Positions 61,001 to 64,000 of a stretch of 64,000 nucleotides of DNA are shown piece after piece; within the stretch, counting starts at the first letter, position 1; every line of letters begins with the position of its first letter. The stretch covers positions 530,001 to 594,000 of the forward strand of contig JALDNG010000102.1 in NCBI GenBank assembly GCA_024349245.1. Reading direction: 5' to 3'. The DNA comes from Neodontobutis hainanensis. Taxonomy: Eukaryota; Chordata; Actinopteri; Gobiiformes; Odontobutidae. The notes below the pieces were generated by a model. It did not search any database. It was given only the letters and a program-made list of their open reading frames with translations, and was not told where the DNA came from. Made by a program: the position numbers and the translations under genes.

Positions 61001-62877
61001 TTGTCTGGCTCAAACATAGGAGTACCACTTGTGGCATTGGCTTACACTCTAATAACATGTGTCAGAGTAGATTAAACTCTGCTGTATATTATCTGAGTGC
61101 CATACGAATACCCACACCGTAGAACAAAGTAATTCCATTTAGTTAAGTCGATTGTAGGAGTAACTTGTGTGAGCGCTGGTTAAACTGAAGACAAGGTGAT
61201 GTTTTGATTATTAACTGCCCTAATATGTAATTTTGTGGCTTCAAATGGAAGTTGACACTGCAGCTTAATACAATTTAAATGAGGTATTGCAGGTTAATTT
61301 TATCATTTCAAGGTCAGGCGCCGACAGTGGCACAGAATGGTAATTGGCCACCACTCAGCTGTGGTTAACTTCTCCCTTTCTCTTCCTTTCCCTTTTCCGT
61401 GTCCAGTTCTGTTTGGTCAGTTTGTGTTGTTCCAAACGTCTCTCAATGACGTTGTGGAGATCTACGATGGACCCACACAACAGAACACGCTGCTGTCTTC
61501 TCTCTCTGGCTCACACTCTGGTGAGAATGAATAGATTAACGCACACAATAGATAAATCAAAAGGCAGAACATCTTTATTCAATAATTTTTTTTTTTTTTT
61601 GTGTGGGGCAGGTGAGTCTCTTCCCCTGAGTTCAGGGAATCAGGTCACTATCAAGTTCACCACAGTTGGACCAGAAACTGCAAAAGGATTTCACTTTGTT
61701 TATCAAGGTCAGTCCACCATGCAATAGCCTTACAAACGAGAGACAAACACTTAAACATACCTTTACAGCTTTTTAAACCATTTACACTATCAAATCAGCA
61801 TGAACAGCTTTTATGCTTCATTTTTATATAAGTGCCTGAAAAACACGTTTAATAGATATATTCCTTATACCTACAGCTGTACCGAGGACCAGTTCTACTC
61901 AGTGCAGCTCGGTACCTGAGCCACGTTTTGGGAAACGGCTTGGTAACGATTTTGCAGTTGGCTCTTTGGTGCAGTTTGAATGCAACCCTGGTTATGTGCT
62001 ACATGGATCTACTGCCATTCGCTGTGAAAGTGTTCCTGACAATCTGGCCCAGTGGAACGACACGCTGCCCACTTGTATAGGTAAAACAAAAAAACATAGT
62101 CATATCAGAACAATAAATATACAATTGTGAACCTGATCTGTTTCCCATCCCTGCCTTTCAAGACTGGATTTGGTGTTTGTTATTGACTGGGAAAGATGGC
62201 TTTTTAAAAATAGATCTATATACCACGTGTTACAAAGAAACTATTCTTCCCACATCAGTTCCCTGTGGGGGTGTCCTGACCGCCCGGCGCGGGACGATCC
62301 TGTCGCCCGGTTACCCAGAGCCCTACGACAACAACCAGAACTGTGTGTGGAAGGTGTCCGTTCCAGAGGGGGCCGGAATACAGGTAGCACCCCTCACACG
62401 CTTCCTGCTTGACCTTTGTATCATTGGCTTAAAAGCTGAGCAGGCAGGATGTCAGTGGAGATAAGATATTATTGGAGAGGTTGAATGGATGGGTGGCTTG
62501 TGTGAGAGAGGACCATCCAGAGATAAGCAGATAGGATCTAATCAGGACAGATAATGCCTGTGTTGCGTGTAAGCTAAACTGCTTTCATGGACAAACACAA
62601 AGGCAACGAGAAAGGTTATGTGAAGACCCAAAACAGTTTACATTGGCCTATCTTACATAAGTAATGTTTATTAGCATATGGAACTGTGTTGAAAAAGCAC
62701 TTACTCCAAATTAATATTATTTGCCTACTTTTGGCAAATTTAAGTATTTCTTTTTTATTTATTTTTTCCTGTGTTTCTAGATTCAAGTTGTGAGCTTTGC
62801 TACTGAACATAACTGGGACTCTTTGGATTTCTACGACGGTGCTGACAACCATGCACCAAGACTAGGCAGCTACTCTG
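3480..62877 (+). CDS. csmd3: CSMD3-type CUB and Sushi multiple domains protein, gene span, partial at both ends
   Basis: This is the span of 32 joined exons encoding about 1563 residues: a basic linker, then Sushi2, CUB3, Sushi3 and onward in strict alternation to the first part of CUB11. The total of 4689 bp is a multiple of three and all exon phases match. Sushi modules each show four Cys and one Trp; CUB modules show the C-G-G/S start and the SP-x-[YFW]-P motif. Residues such as FGHNECPDPGIPINARRFGD, SVATACRDPG and AKLRESCFDPG match CSMD3 better than CSMD1 as I remember them. CSMD proteins are giant type I membrane proteins of neurons; CSMD3 has been linked to dendrite development and CSMD1 to complement control. 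The signal peptide, CUB1 to CUB2, the Sushi tandem, the membrane segment and the tail lie outside. The family call is near certain; choosing CSMD3 over its paralogs, and csmd3a over csmd3b, is from memory without alignment. Confidence 0.88.
3558..7353. other. intron, 3.8 kb
   Basis: No exon or recognisable mobile element. It contains a T run near 3651-3667, an A run near 4529-4546 and AT-rich unique-looking sequence. Open frames in it carry no domain signature. Confidence 0.65.
7354..7441 (+). CDS. csmd3: csmd3 exon: start of Sushi2
   Basis: 88 bp, phase 1 in and phase 2 out. The acceptor is CTGTGTAG and the donor CAG|GTACAG. It reads LNEGGVRQASNSCPDPGEPE followed by NGKRHGNDF, carrying the first Cys of Sushi2 and the typical C-P-D-P-G-E-P start. 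The Sushi domain continues after a 121-bp intron. Confidence 0.93.
7563..7687 (+). CDS. csmd3: csmd3 exon: end of Sushi2
   Basis: 125 bp, phase 2 in and phase 1 out; donor GTAAGG. It encodes the rest of Sushi2 with FTCGEDYVLQGSKTISC and the closing W-S-D-H-R-P-V-C, giving Cys 2 to 4 and the conserved Trp. It joins in frame to the exon ending at 7441 through a Ser codon split 2+1. Sushi2 and Sushi9 are the only Sushi modules here split by an intron. Confidence 0.95.
9502..9600. repeat. teleost dispersed repeat fragment
   Basis: It starts with three AGGCA-type units and runs into a TTTTATTTATA stretch and TTCAAAGTGCTTTACAGAAA. This combination is seen dispersed throughout fish genomes. I recognise the pattern but cannot name the family. 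The LINE at 9609 appears to have inserted into or beside it. Confidence 0.5.
9609..10193 (+). mobile_element. 5'-truncated RTE-clade LINE (Rex3-like), 3' end
   Basis: The last part of a reverse transcriptase ORF is intact from about 9641 to the stop at 10154-10156. Its C-terminal motifs are typical of a very common fish LINE: LTYGHELWVMTERTRSRIQA, SQLRWLGHLFRMPPGR, GRRPRERP, and a LLRLLPPRPGP end. The stop is followed almost at once by a GATG-unit tail (10170-10192), and a very short 3' UTR with GATG repeats is what is described for Rex3. TAGAGT occurs at 9603-9608 and again at the tail end, a possible target duplication. The family name is from memory; the LINE nature is certain. It has no catalytic RT core or endonuclease and is dead. 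Confidence 0.85.
10170..10192 (+). repeat. (GATG)n LINE tail
   Basis: Between five and six tandem GATG units directly after the LINE ORF. This is the element's 3' tail rather than an independent microsatellite. Confidence 0.9.
10864..10976. repeat. degenerate fish interspersed repeat
   Basis: It contains TTTTCTTCCGCTTAGTCCC, GGAGCCTATCCCAGCAAC, TGGGGTACTCCCTGGAC and GACCAGTTGGTTGCAGG in order. This is the worn form of a repeat block common in fish introns (CCGCTTATCC ... GAGCCTATCCCAGC ... GGTACACCCTGGAC). I recognise the pattern but cannot place it in a named family. Confidence 0.55.
11760..12243. mobile_element. hAT-type MITE with 8-bp target duplication
   Basis: 484 bp. The left end reads TCGAGATGGGCG and the right end, reverse-complemented, TAGAGATGGGCG, so 11 of 12 terminal bases match. 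The direct repeat AACAGAAT lies on both sides (11752-11759 and 12244-12251), giving the 8-bp duplication typical of hAT transposition. There is no transposase ORF, so it is non-autonomous. The interior is AT-rich with inverted GGTATC-like motifs near the ends. Confidence 0.8.
16389..16426. repeat. perfect 16-bp inverted repeat with 6-base loop
   Basis: AACTACACAAAGCAAA, then TGAATG, then the exact reverse complement of the first arm. CCAA upstream can also pair with TTGG downstream across an internal loop. It lies alone in an intron with no coding or promoter context. Confidence 0.8.
18144..18265 (+). CDS. csmd3: csmd3 exon: start of CUB3
   Basis: 122 bp, phase 1 in and phase 0 out. The acceptor is CTCACTACAG and the donor GTAAGA. 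It reads (V)KTCGSNLQGPSGTFTSPNF and then PIQYESNAQCVWIITASNPN. It supplies both cysteines of CUB3 and the SPNFP turn. Confidence 0.96.
18266..24934. other. intron, 6.7 kb
   Basis: No exon or named element found. It holds a short GTAGAT tandem (18578-18599), pyrimidine-rich tracts near 21100-21165 and 24476-24550, and a purine-rich tract near 22900-22985. Open frames on both strands lack domain features. Confidence 0.65.
18578..18599 (+). repeat. (GTAGAT)n short tandem repeat
   Basis: Three full GTAGAT units and a partial fourth in an intron. Confidence 0.85.
24935..25038 (+). CDS. csmd3: csmd3 exon: middle of CUB3
   Basis: 104 bp, phase 0 in and phase 2 out; donor GTAAGT. It reads VIQINFEEFDLEIAYDTLTI and then GDGGEVGDPTTILQ. 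The Y-D and G-D-G acids are the positions that bind calcium in many CUB domains. CUB3 is built from three exons. Confidence 0.96.
25677..25789 (+). CDS. csmd3: csmd3 exon: end of CUB3
   Basis: 113 bp, phase 2 in and phase 1 out. The acceptor is TTTTCAG and the donor GTAAGA. It reads LSGSFVPDLIVSMTHQMWLH, then LQTDESVGSIGFKINYK, the last strands of CUB3. There is no cysteine in this half, as in all CUB modules of this window. The intron before it is 638 bp with no other feature. Confidence 0.96.
25790..35687. other. intron, 9.9 kb
   Basis: No exon found. It holds a Harbinger-like candidate element (29111-29533) flanked by a longer direct repeat, a pyrimidine-rich tract near 27880-27920, and A runs near 34287-34302 and 35509-35525. 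The rest looks unique and AT-rich. Confidence 0.65.
29111..29533. mobile_element. candidate Harbinger-like non-autonomous DNA element
   Basis: The left end GCCTGGTATACC and the reverse complement of the right end, GTCTGATACC, are imperfect inverted repeats next to TTA and TAA, which suits the TWA target of Harbinger elements. The inside is more GC-rich than the flanks and has GACCAATCACAAGCCGTTCG, a block I associate with fish repeats. There is no transposase. The termini are worn, so the class is tentative. Confidence 0.4.
35688..35870 (+). CDS. csmd3: csmd3 exon: Sushi3
   Basis: 183 bp, phase 1 in and out; donor GTGAGT. One exon encodes the whole Sushi module: (E)IDKESCGDPGTPLYGIREGD, FECQFGFELIGEKTISC and NNQWSANIPICI. 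It has four Cys, and the Trp sits eight residues before the last Cys as usual. Confidence 0.97.
36148..36474 (+). CDS. csmd3: csmd3 exon: complete CUB4
   Basis: 327 bp, phase 1 in and out; donor GTATGT. This is the only CUB in the window encoded by one exon. It starts FPCMSNFTAPSGTVLSPDYP, passes FNDFDLEAPYDALTLKDGE and ends GRGFNITY followed by Thr. Two N-glycosylation sequons are visible (NFT, NIT). It lies 277 bp after Sushi3. Confidence 0.97.
36475..37670. other. intron region between CUB4 and Sushi4 exons (1.2 kb)
   Basis: If the candidate microexon at 36947-36988 is skipped this is one intron of 1196 bp; if used, it is two introns of 472 and 682 bp. Nothing else is seen. Confidence 0.6.
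36947..36988 (+). CDS. csmd3: candidate alternatively spliced csmd3 microexon, acidic Tyr-rich linker
   Basis: 42 bp bounded by TTTTGTTGTTCAG and the strong donor GTGAGT. Its phase is 1 on both sides, exactly what the neighbouring exons need. Read in frame it gives (T)PSDEYEDEYNLYL with a final split codon that becomes Ser, continuing into FGHNEC of Sushi4. No stop arises. With three tyrosines among many acids it resembles a tyrosine sulfation site. I do not remember this segment in canonical CSMD proteins, so it may be optional, restricted to some tissues, or a chance match. Confidence 0.55.
37671..37865 (+). CDS. csmd3: csmd3 exon: Sushi4
   Basis: 195 bp, phase 1 in and out. The acceptor is TTTGCCTCAG and the donor GTAAAT. 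It reads (T)FGHNECPDPGIPINARRFGD, SSISVVCEDGFIKTQGSET and VMWSGPIPKCE. Four Cys and one Trp make a complete Sushi module. The FGHNECPDPGIPINARRFGD start is one of the strongest CSMD3-like matches. Confidence 0.97.
38089..38227 (+). CDS. csmd3: csmd3 exon: first half of CUB5
   Basis: 139 bp, phase 1 in and phase 2 out; donor GTGGGT. It reads (A)PCGGHYSAPNGVILSPGWP, then YYKDSLNCEWVIETEPGRS and IKITFD. Both CUB5 cysteines are here. The 223-bp intron before it holds only the acceptor tract. Confidence 0.96.
38571..38758 (+). CDS. csmd3: csmd3 exon: second half of CUB5
   Basis: 188 bp, phase 2 in and phase 1 out. The acceptor is ATTCTCACAG and the donor GTATGT. It reads FQTELGYDFLEIHDGPNLLS, GSFNGTQVPQFLFSSSNF and SNAGFKILYE. 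It contains one NGT sequon. The YD and HDG acids fit a calcium-binding CUB. The introns on either side (343 and 351 bp) show nothing else. Confidence 0.97.
39110..39298 (+). CDS. csmd3: csmd3 exon: Sushi5
   Basis: 189 bp, phase 1 in and out. The acceptor is TTATTGTTCAG and the donor GTAAAT. It reads (S)VTVDSYSCLDPGIPVNGIRY, FGCDAGYRLNHEEPLVCEK and WWSHPLPTCD. Complete Sushi module with four Cys. Confidence 0.97.
39299..42902. other. intron, 3.6 kb, with AT microsatellite
   Basis: No exon seen. It holds the long AT repeat at 39877-40048. A more GC-rich patch near 40500-40880 shows no gene feature that I can support. Confidence 0.65.
39877..40048. repeat. (AT)n microsatellite
   Basis: About 170 bp of nearly pure TA dinucleotide with a few interruptions. 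An uninterrupted run of about 70 bp lies at roughly 39946-40016. It is likely to vary in length between individuals. Confidence 0.97.
42903..43019 (+). CDS. csmd3: csmd3 exon: first part of CUB6, probable GC donor
   Basis: 117 bp, phase 1 in and out. It reads (A)LCGGDVRGPWGTILSPGYP, SLNCTWTVEVSHGK. Both CUB6 cysteines and an NCT sequon are here. The exon must join GVQFQF of the next exon, and the family sequence H-G-K-G-V points to an end at 43019. There the intron starts GC (GCACGG) rather than GT. The alternative is a GT donor at 43068, which would add 16 in-frame residues. A Trp (42932-42934) replaces the small or polar residue found here in the other CUB modules. Confidence 0.85.
43291..43506 (+). 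CDS. csmd3: csmd3 exon: second part of CUB6
   Basis: 216 bp, phase 1 in and out. The acceptor is TTTTAACAG and the donor GTAATG. It reads (G)VQFQFSSFHLEDQHDYLLV, TENGSFVQPLARLTGNELPS and SYEGFNITFS. It has sequons NGS and NIT. Where most CUBs have D-G, this module has E-N-G, so a calcium site may be altered. Confidence 0.96.
43507..44907. other. intron, 1.4 kb
   Basis: It contains a tRNA-like SINE fragment near 43672-43736, an A run near 43794-43811 and a T run near 43925-43940. No exon is seen. Confidence 0.65.
43672..43736 (-). repeat. tRNA-like SINE fragment
   Basis: On the minus strand it reads CTCAGGTGGTAGAGGGG (A-box-like) and, after about 30 bases, GGCGTTCCGATTCCC (B-box-like with one extra base). 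There is no acceptor stem pairing, so it is not a functional tRNA. This tRNA-related block is common in fish repeats. Confidence 0.5.
44908..45096 (+). CDS. csmd3: csmd3 exon: Sushi6
   Basis: 189 bp, phase 1 in and out. The acceptor is TTTGTTACAG and the donor GTACGT. It reads (E)YTLEPCEDPGMPRFGRRNG, FSCNVGYRLEGAPELVC and RMWSAPLPRCV. Complete Sushi module with four Cys. Confidence 0.97.
45097..47131. other. intron, 2.0 kb
   Basis: No exon or known element. A purine-rich stretch lies at about 46596-46675. Confidence 0.65.
47132..47232 (+). CDS. csmd3: csmd3 exon: start of CUB7
   Basis: 101 bp, phase 1 in and phase 0 out. The acceptor is TTTTTCTTCAG and the donor GTAAGC. It reads (A)ECGSSVINNEGILLSPNYP, NNHECIYSIQ. 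Both CUB7 cysteines are here. Confidence 0.96.
47233..47717. other. intron, 485 bp
   Basis: It contains copy A (about 47345-47570) of a diverged repeat whose other copy lies near 51566-51835. Confidence 0.6.
47345..47570 (+). repeat. diverged intronic repeat, copy A
   Basis: Shared blocks with copy B in the same order and strand: GAATTGCAAAAT / GGATTGCAAAAT, GAGTTACCTTTGAT / GAGTTATACCTTTGAT, CTTCTCATAAC / CTCTTCATAAC, TCACCATGGTAACTGAG / TCACCATGGTAACCGAG and ATCCATGTTCCA / ATCTATGTTCCA. It matches no named element that I know. Confidence 0.6.
47718..47786 (+). CDS. csmd3: csmd3 exon: middle of CUB7
   Basis: 69 bp, phase 0 in and out; donor GTAAAC. It reads VQAGKGINISARTFHLAQGD, then ILK. 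It carries an NIS sequon. This short exon is easy to miss but is needed to complete CUB7. Confidence 0.95.
47912..48068 (+). CDS. csmd3: csmd3 exon: end of CUB7
   Basis: 157 bp, phase 0 in and phase 1 out. The acceptor is TATTTTTCCAG and the donor GTGAGT. It reads VYDGKDNTAHVLGAFTGTSM, STSNHLWLEFFSDGEST and GEGFKLVYS. The intron before it is only 125 bp. Confidence 0.96.
48700..49039 (+). mobile_element. solo LTR with 5-bp target duplication
   Basis: 340 bp starting TGTCATG and ending CTGACA, so the ends TGTCA and TGACA are inverted repeats with the TG...CA of LTRs. GTAGC lies directly on both sides (48695-48699 and 49040-49044). A TTTATAGT motif near 48876 and AATTAAA near 48960 could be the TATA box and poly(A) signal, which sets the + orientation. 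No internal gag or pol lies next to it, so the element was reduced by LTR-LTR recombination. The family is not identified. Confidence 0.75.
49045..49884 (+). mobile_element. L2-clade LINE, 5'-truncated, broken ORF, with 3' tail
   Basis: A translated part at 49054-49530 shows the L2 reverse transcriptase end: SKLDYCNALLAGLP, LQLIQNAAARVV, LHWLPVEARIKFKAMLLAYK. The frame is then broken by a stop at about 49528-49530, and the matching residues go on in other frames (FHIGGMIYLLLQ-like WNDLP region, then FKKRLKTHLFRQ). The end, TTGGATAAAAGCGTCTGCTA followed by AATGACTAAATG, is the well-known tail of fish L2 elements. It is a dead copy. Confidence 0.9.
51566..51835 (+). repeat. diverged intronic repeat, copy B
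   Basis: Second copy of the repeat at 47345-47570, same strand, with several insertions and deletions. The best preserved blocks are around 51621-51640, 51680-51700 and 51736-51752. It is separated from copy A by two CUB7 exons, the LTR and the L2 fragment. Confidence 0.6.
52055..52246 (+). CDS. csmd3: csmd3 exon: Sushi7
   Basis: 192 bp, phase 1 in and out; donor GTATGT. It reads (S)FELSHCEDPGVPQFGFKVN, YRCEPGYTLHGATTLKC and RRAWDNPLPSCI. Complete Sushi module. The acceptor is CTGCCGCTTTAG. Confidence 0.97.
52247..55005. other. intron, 2.8 kb
   Basis: It holds the near-perfect palindrome at 53759-53836 and a purine-rich stretch at about 54591-54660. No exon or known element is seen. Confidence 0.65.
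53759..53836. repeat. near-perfect 78-bp palindrome
   Basis: The arms start AACTGGAAAACAATGA and end with its reverse complement. They pair with two mismatches and a 2-base bulge. The centre, GAGTAGCTACTC, is itself a perfect palindrome, so there is essentially no loop. Confidence 0.85.
55006..55132 (+). CDS. csmd3: csmd3 exon: first half of CUB8
   Basis: 127 bp, phase 1 in and phase 2 out. The acceptor is GTGTGTTGCAG and the donor GTAAAT. It reads (A)ECGGRFKGESSGRILSPGYP, then YDNNLRCTWTIEVDSGNIV. Both CUB8 cysteines are here. Confidence 0.97.
55306..55508 (+). CDS. csmd3: csmd3 exon: second half of CUB8
   Basis: 203 bp, phase 2 in and phase 1 out; donor GTAAGC. It reads LQFLSFDTEASHDMLKVWDG, SGSLLPEGIHSTLNTVTV and YISKSGFAIQFS. 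The H-D and W-D-G acids fit a calcium-type CUB. The intron before it is 173 bp and the one after is 518 bp with nothing else in it. Confidence 0.97.
56027..56218 (+). CDS. csmd3: csmd3 exon: Sushi8
   Basis: 192 bp, phase 1 in and out; donor GTGAAA. It reads (S)SVATACRDPGVPMNGSRSGD, FQCDPGYELQGDDKITC and YYWQPSPPVCI. Complete Sushi module with an NGS sequon. Confidence 0.97.
56474..56612 (+). CDS. csmd3: csmd3 exon: first half of CUB9
   Basis: 139 bp, phase 1 in and phase 2 out; donor GTAAAC. It reads (A)PCGGNLTGSNGFILSPNYP, SKDCDW is replaced here by HSKDCDWLIAVNSDYVLSLA, then FI. Both cysteines and an NLT sequon are present. The split codon at the exon end makes Gly, where I remember Ser in mammals. 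Confidence 0.96.
57001..57188 (+). CDS. csmd3: csmd3 exon: second half of CUB9
   Basis: 188 bp, phase 2 in and phase 1 out. The acceptor is CCCAACTCTAG and the donor GTAATG. It reads FNIEPNYDFLYIYDGPDSNS, LPERIESSSNTMHLAFRSDG and YTGFHLEYK. The introns on either side (388 and 462 bp) show nothing else. Confidence 0.97.
57651..57769 (+). CDS. csmd3: csmd3 exon: first part of Sushi9
   Basis: 119 bp, phase 1 in and phase 0 out. The acceptor is TCTGTCCACAG and the donor CAG|GTAAAC. It reads (A)KLRESCFDPGVVLNGTRLGS, then VTFYCEAGYVLQ. It holds Cys 1 and 2 of Sushi9 and an NGT sequon. Confidence 0.96.
57871..57946 (+). CDS. csmd3: csmd3 exon: second part of Sushi9
   Basis: 76 bp, phase 0 in and phase 1 out; donor GTAACG. 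It reads GYSTLTCSIGDDGRPGWNRA, then LPSCQ. It holds Cys 3 and 4 and the Trp of Sushi9. The intron before it is 101 bp. Confidence 0.96.
58055..58171 (+). CDS. csmd3: csmd3 exon: first part of CUB10
   Basis: 117 bp, phase 1 in and out; donor GTGAGT. It reads (A)PCGSRSTGAEGTVLSPNFPR, then NYTSGQSCVYSISVPREF. Both cysteines and an NYT sequon are present. The intron before it is only 108 bp. Confidence 0.96.
58172..61406. other. intron, 3.2 kb
   Basis: It holds a tRNA-like SINE fragment (58660-58766). An A run lies near 59390. No exon or other known element is seen. Confidence 0.65.
58660..58766 (-). repeat. tRNA-like SINE fragment
   Basis: On the minus strand it begins GGTGGCG, has TTTGTAGAGTGG (A-box-like) and then GACCCGGGGTTCAATTC (B-box-like). 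These match a common fish tRNA-related repeat head. There is no cloverleaf closing stem. Confidence 0.5.
61407..61520 (+). CDS. csmd3: csmd3 exon: middle of CUB10
   Basis: 114 bp, phase 1 in and out. The acceptor is CCGTGTCCAG and the donor GTGAGA. It reads (V)LFGQFVLFQTSLNDVVEIYD, GPTQQNTLLSSLSGSHS. It supplies the Y-D-G acids of CUB10. Confidence 0.96.
61612..61707 (+). CDS. csmd3: csmd3 exon: end of CUB10
   Basis: 96 bp, phase 1 in and out; donor GTCAGT. It reads (G)ESLPLSSGNQVTIKFTTVGP, ETAKGFHFVYQ. The intron before it is only 91 bp and has a run of about 16 T. The exon itself begins GTGAGT, so the acceptor and a donor-like sequence sit back to back. Confidence 0.95.
61877..62080 (+). 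CDS. csmd3: csmd3 exon: Sushi10
   Basis: 204 bp, phase 1 in and out; donor GTAAAA. It reads (A)VPRTSSTQCSSVPEPRFGKR, FECNPGYVLHGSTAIRC and AQWNDTLPTCI. Complete Sushi module with an NDT sequon. The first Cys is followed by S-S-V-P-E-P instead of the usual D-P-G. Confidence 0.97.
   Translation: MYRGPVLLSAARYLSHVLGNGLVTILQLALWCSLNATLVMCYMDLLPFAVKVFLTIWPSGTTRCPLV
62259..62383 (+). CDS. csmd3: csmd3 exon: start of CUB11
   Basis: 125 bp, phase 1 in and phase 0 out; donor GTAGCA. It reads (V)PCGGVLTARRGTILSPGYP, YDNNQNCVWKVSVPEGAGIQ. Both cysteines are here. It is more GC-rich than the surrounding introns. Confidence 0.96.
62781..62877 (+). CDS. csmd3: csmd3 exon: second part of CUB11 (last visible exon)
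   Basis: 97 bp, phase 0 in and phase 1 out. The acceptor is TGTGTTTCTAG and the donor GTAAAG. It reads IQVVSFATEHNWDSLDFYDG, ADNHAPRLGSYS. The last strands of CUB11 must be in an exon beyond the window. The 397-bp intron before it holds nothing else. Confidence 0.95.
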
Positions 62878-64000
62878 GTAAAGCACTGCATAATCGTTTG
62901 ATTGAAAAACATACATCAACCTCCAATCTTTATGCCACACTGGCCAACAGTACAAACTTAGTAGACACCACAAACTTGCTTTATGATGCTAAAGATACAG
63001 ATTGTGCCTAAAAACTCCTAACAAAAAATTATGAGCTCAACAGTTACTTTAAATAAATATTGGGGAAATGGTAAAATGGCATTAAAAAAAAAAACTAAAC
63101 CATTAACATGCTAATTCGTCACCTCATACACGTTGTTTGATAGCAAACTGTAAACGGGATTGAGAAAATGATTTAAACCGCCTTGTTTTTCCACTACTCT
63201 AATAATAACACAGGAGCTTTGTGTATTGTCATAATGTTTTGAAGCATGAAATATGTTAGCGTTTGCCCCCCTGCAATGAGCTAAGCTGGTCCCACTCTGC
63301 ATCTCTCAGTGGGGAGTCACCCACTGACACCTGCTTGTTTGTCTGCAATTCCCTCAAAATGCACCAGAGATATGTCTGCCGTTCTGCTAATTGATCCTCA
63401 CCCTGTTAGATTTTCTCCTCAGAATAGAAATATCACATAAAACATATGACAAGATGAGTCAAACTCGAGGAACAGAAAAACTAAACAAAAAAATTAGAGT
63501 ATGAAATAGAAATGTCTGAAAGTTGACAAAACAATAAGATTGAAGTTTTTCCTTTTACTGTCCATCTTTTAAAATGAGTGGGATGTTCTGCAAAAACAGT
63601 GTTTTGTGAAAGGCATTTGCTCTGCACTCAGTCGTGTAATCCAAGCATTCATCCAAAAACAAGGTCATCATGTTCCTGGGGTTACTAATACAGCTTTTAT
63701 TATCTAGTTATGCATTGTCTAGTTATTCTAAGCTCAGTGCAATATTAAATAATCTATGCGTGACATCTTTATTGTGCAAAGATTACATTGTGCCACTGTG
63801 ACATTCATAGTGTTTAAAAATAAATAAATGTGCAGAGCAAGAGTGATAACTTTTTAACAACTGCTAATTAATACTGTCATATATCTCAAAATAACAGTTA
63901 TGGCTGAATTCATGCGGTTAATTTTTCATCATCATTTATTATTAAGGAAAATCGTTTTTTATTTCGCTGTCTGGATAATGAATGGGATTTTCCCTCGAAT
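62878..64000. other. intron (part), downstream edge
   Basis: No exon for the end of CUB11 could be found. The stretch is AT-rich with an A run near 63085-63095 and no recognisable element. Confidence 0.65.

Noticed and set aside
62900..62945. A T-S-T-S-N-L-Y reading that resembles the expected next part of CUB11
   Set aside because: There is no acceptor site in front, the phase does not fit, and the following residues do not match a CUB; the resemblance is too short.
1..64000. CRISPR arrays, operons, bacterial-type promoters, or a novel multi-gene system
   Set aside because: The window is a single spliced vertebrate gene; no regularly spaced repeats or additional gene clusters are visible.

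Overview
The window is a piece of vertebrate, almost certainly teleost, genomic DNA. It carries one recognisable gene on the + strand: the middle of a CSMD family gene (CUB and Sushi Multiple Domains). The protein matches CSMD3 best from memory, so this is a fish csmd3 (csmd3a or csmd3b). I traced 32 coding exons between 3480 and 62877. Their lengths sum to 4689 bp, equal to 1563 codons, with no frameshift or in-frame stop. Every junction agrees in phase. All donors are GT except one probable GC donor. Both ends of the gene lie outside the window: the first exon enters in phase 1 and the last CUB domain is unfinished at 62877. The fish assignment rests on compact introns (91 bp to about 10.5 kb) and on fish-type mobile elements (RTE/Rex3-like LINE, L2-like LINE with its typical 3' tail, hAT-type MITE).

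Layout. 1-3479 is intron. 3480-7687 holds the CSMD-specific basic linker and Sushi2 (domain numbers follow the vertebrate CSMD order and are inferred). 7688-18143 is a large intron with a fish dispersed repeat, a 5'-truncated RTE/Rex3-like LINE and a hAT-like MITE. 18144-25789 holds CUB3 in three exons. 25790-35687 is a large intron with a Harbinger-like candidate element. 35688-39298 holds Sushi3, CUB4, Sushi4, CUB5 and Sushi5, plus a candidate 42-bp in-frame microexon between CUB4 and Sushi4. 39299-42902 is an intron with a long AT microsatellite. 42903-48068 holds CUB6, Sushi6 and CUB7. 48069-52054 is an intron with a solo LTR (340 bp, 5-bp target duplication) next to an L2-like LINE fragment. 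52055-58171 holds Sushi7, CUB8, Sushi8, CUB9, Sushi9 and the start of CUB10. 61407-62877 holds the rest of CUB10, Sushi10 and the start of CUB11.

The exons build one long extracellular chain of alternating CUB and Sushi modules. Every module boundary is a phase 1 intron, so each module can be gained, lost or skipped in frame. CSMD proteins are very large single-pass membrane proteins of the nervous system; the signal peptide, transmembrane segment and cytoplasmic tail are not in this window. I see no second gene, no convincing tRNA or other RNA gene, and no CRISPR array. The most interesting observation is the possible alternatively spliced microexon (36947-36988), which would insert an acidic, tyrosine-rich linker between two extracellular domains.
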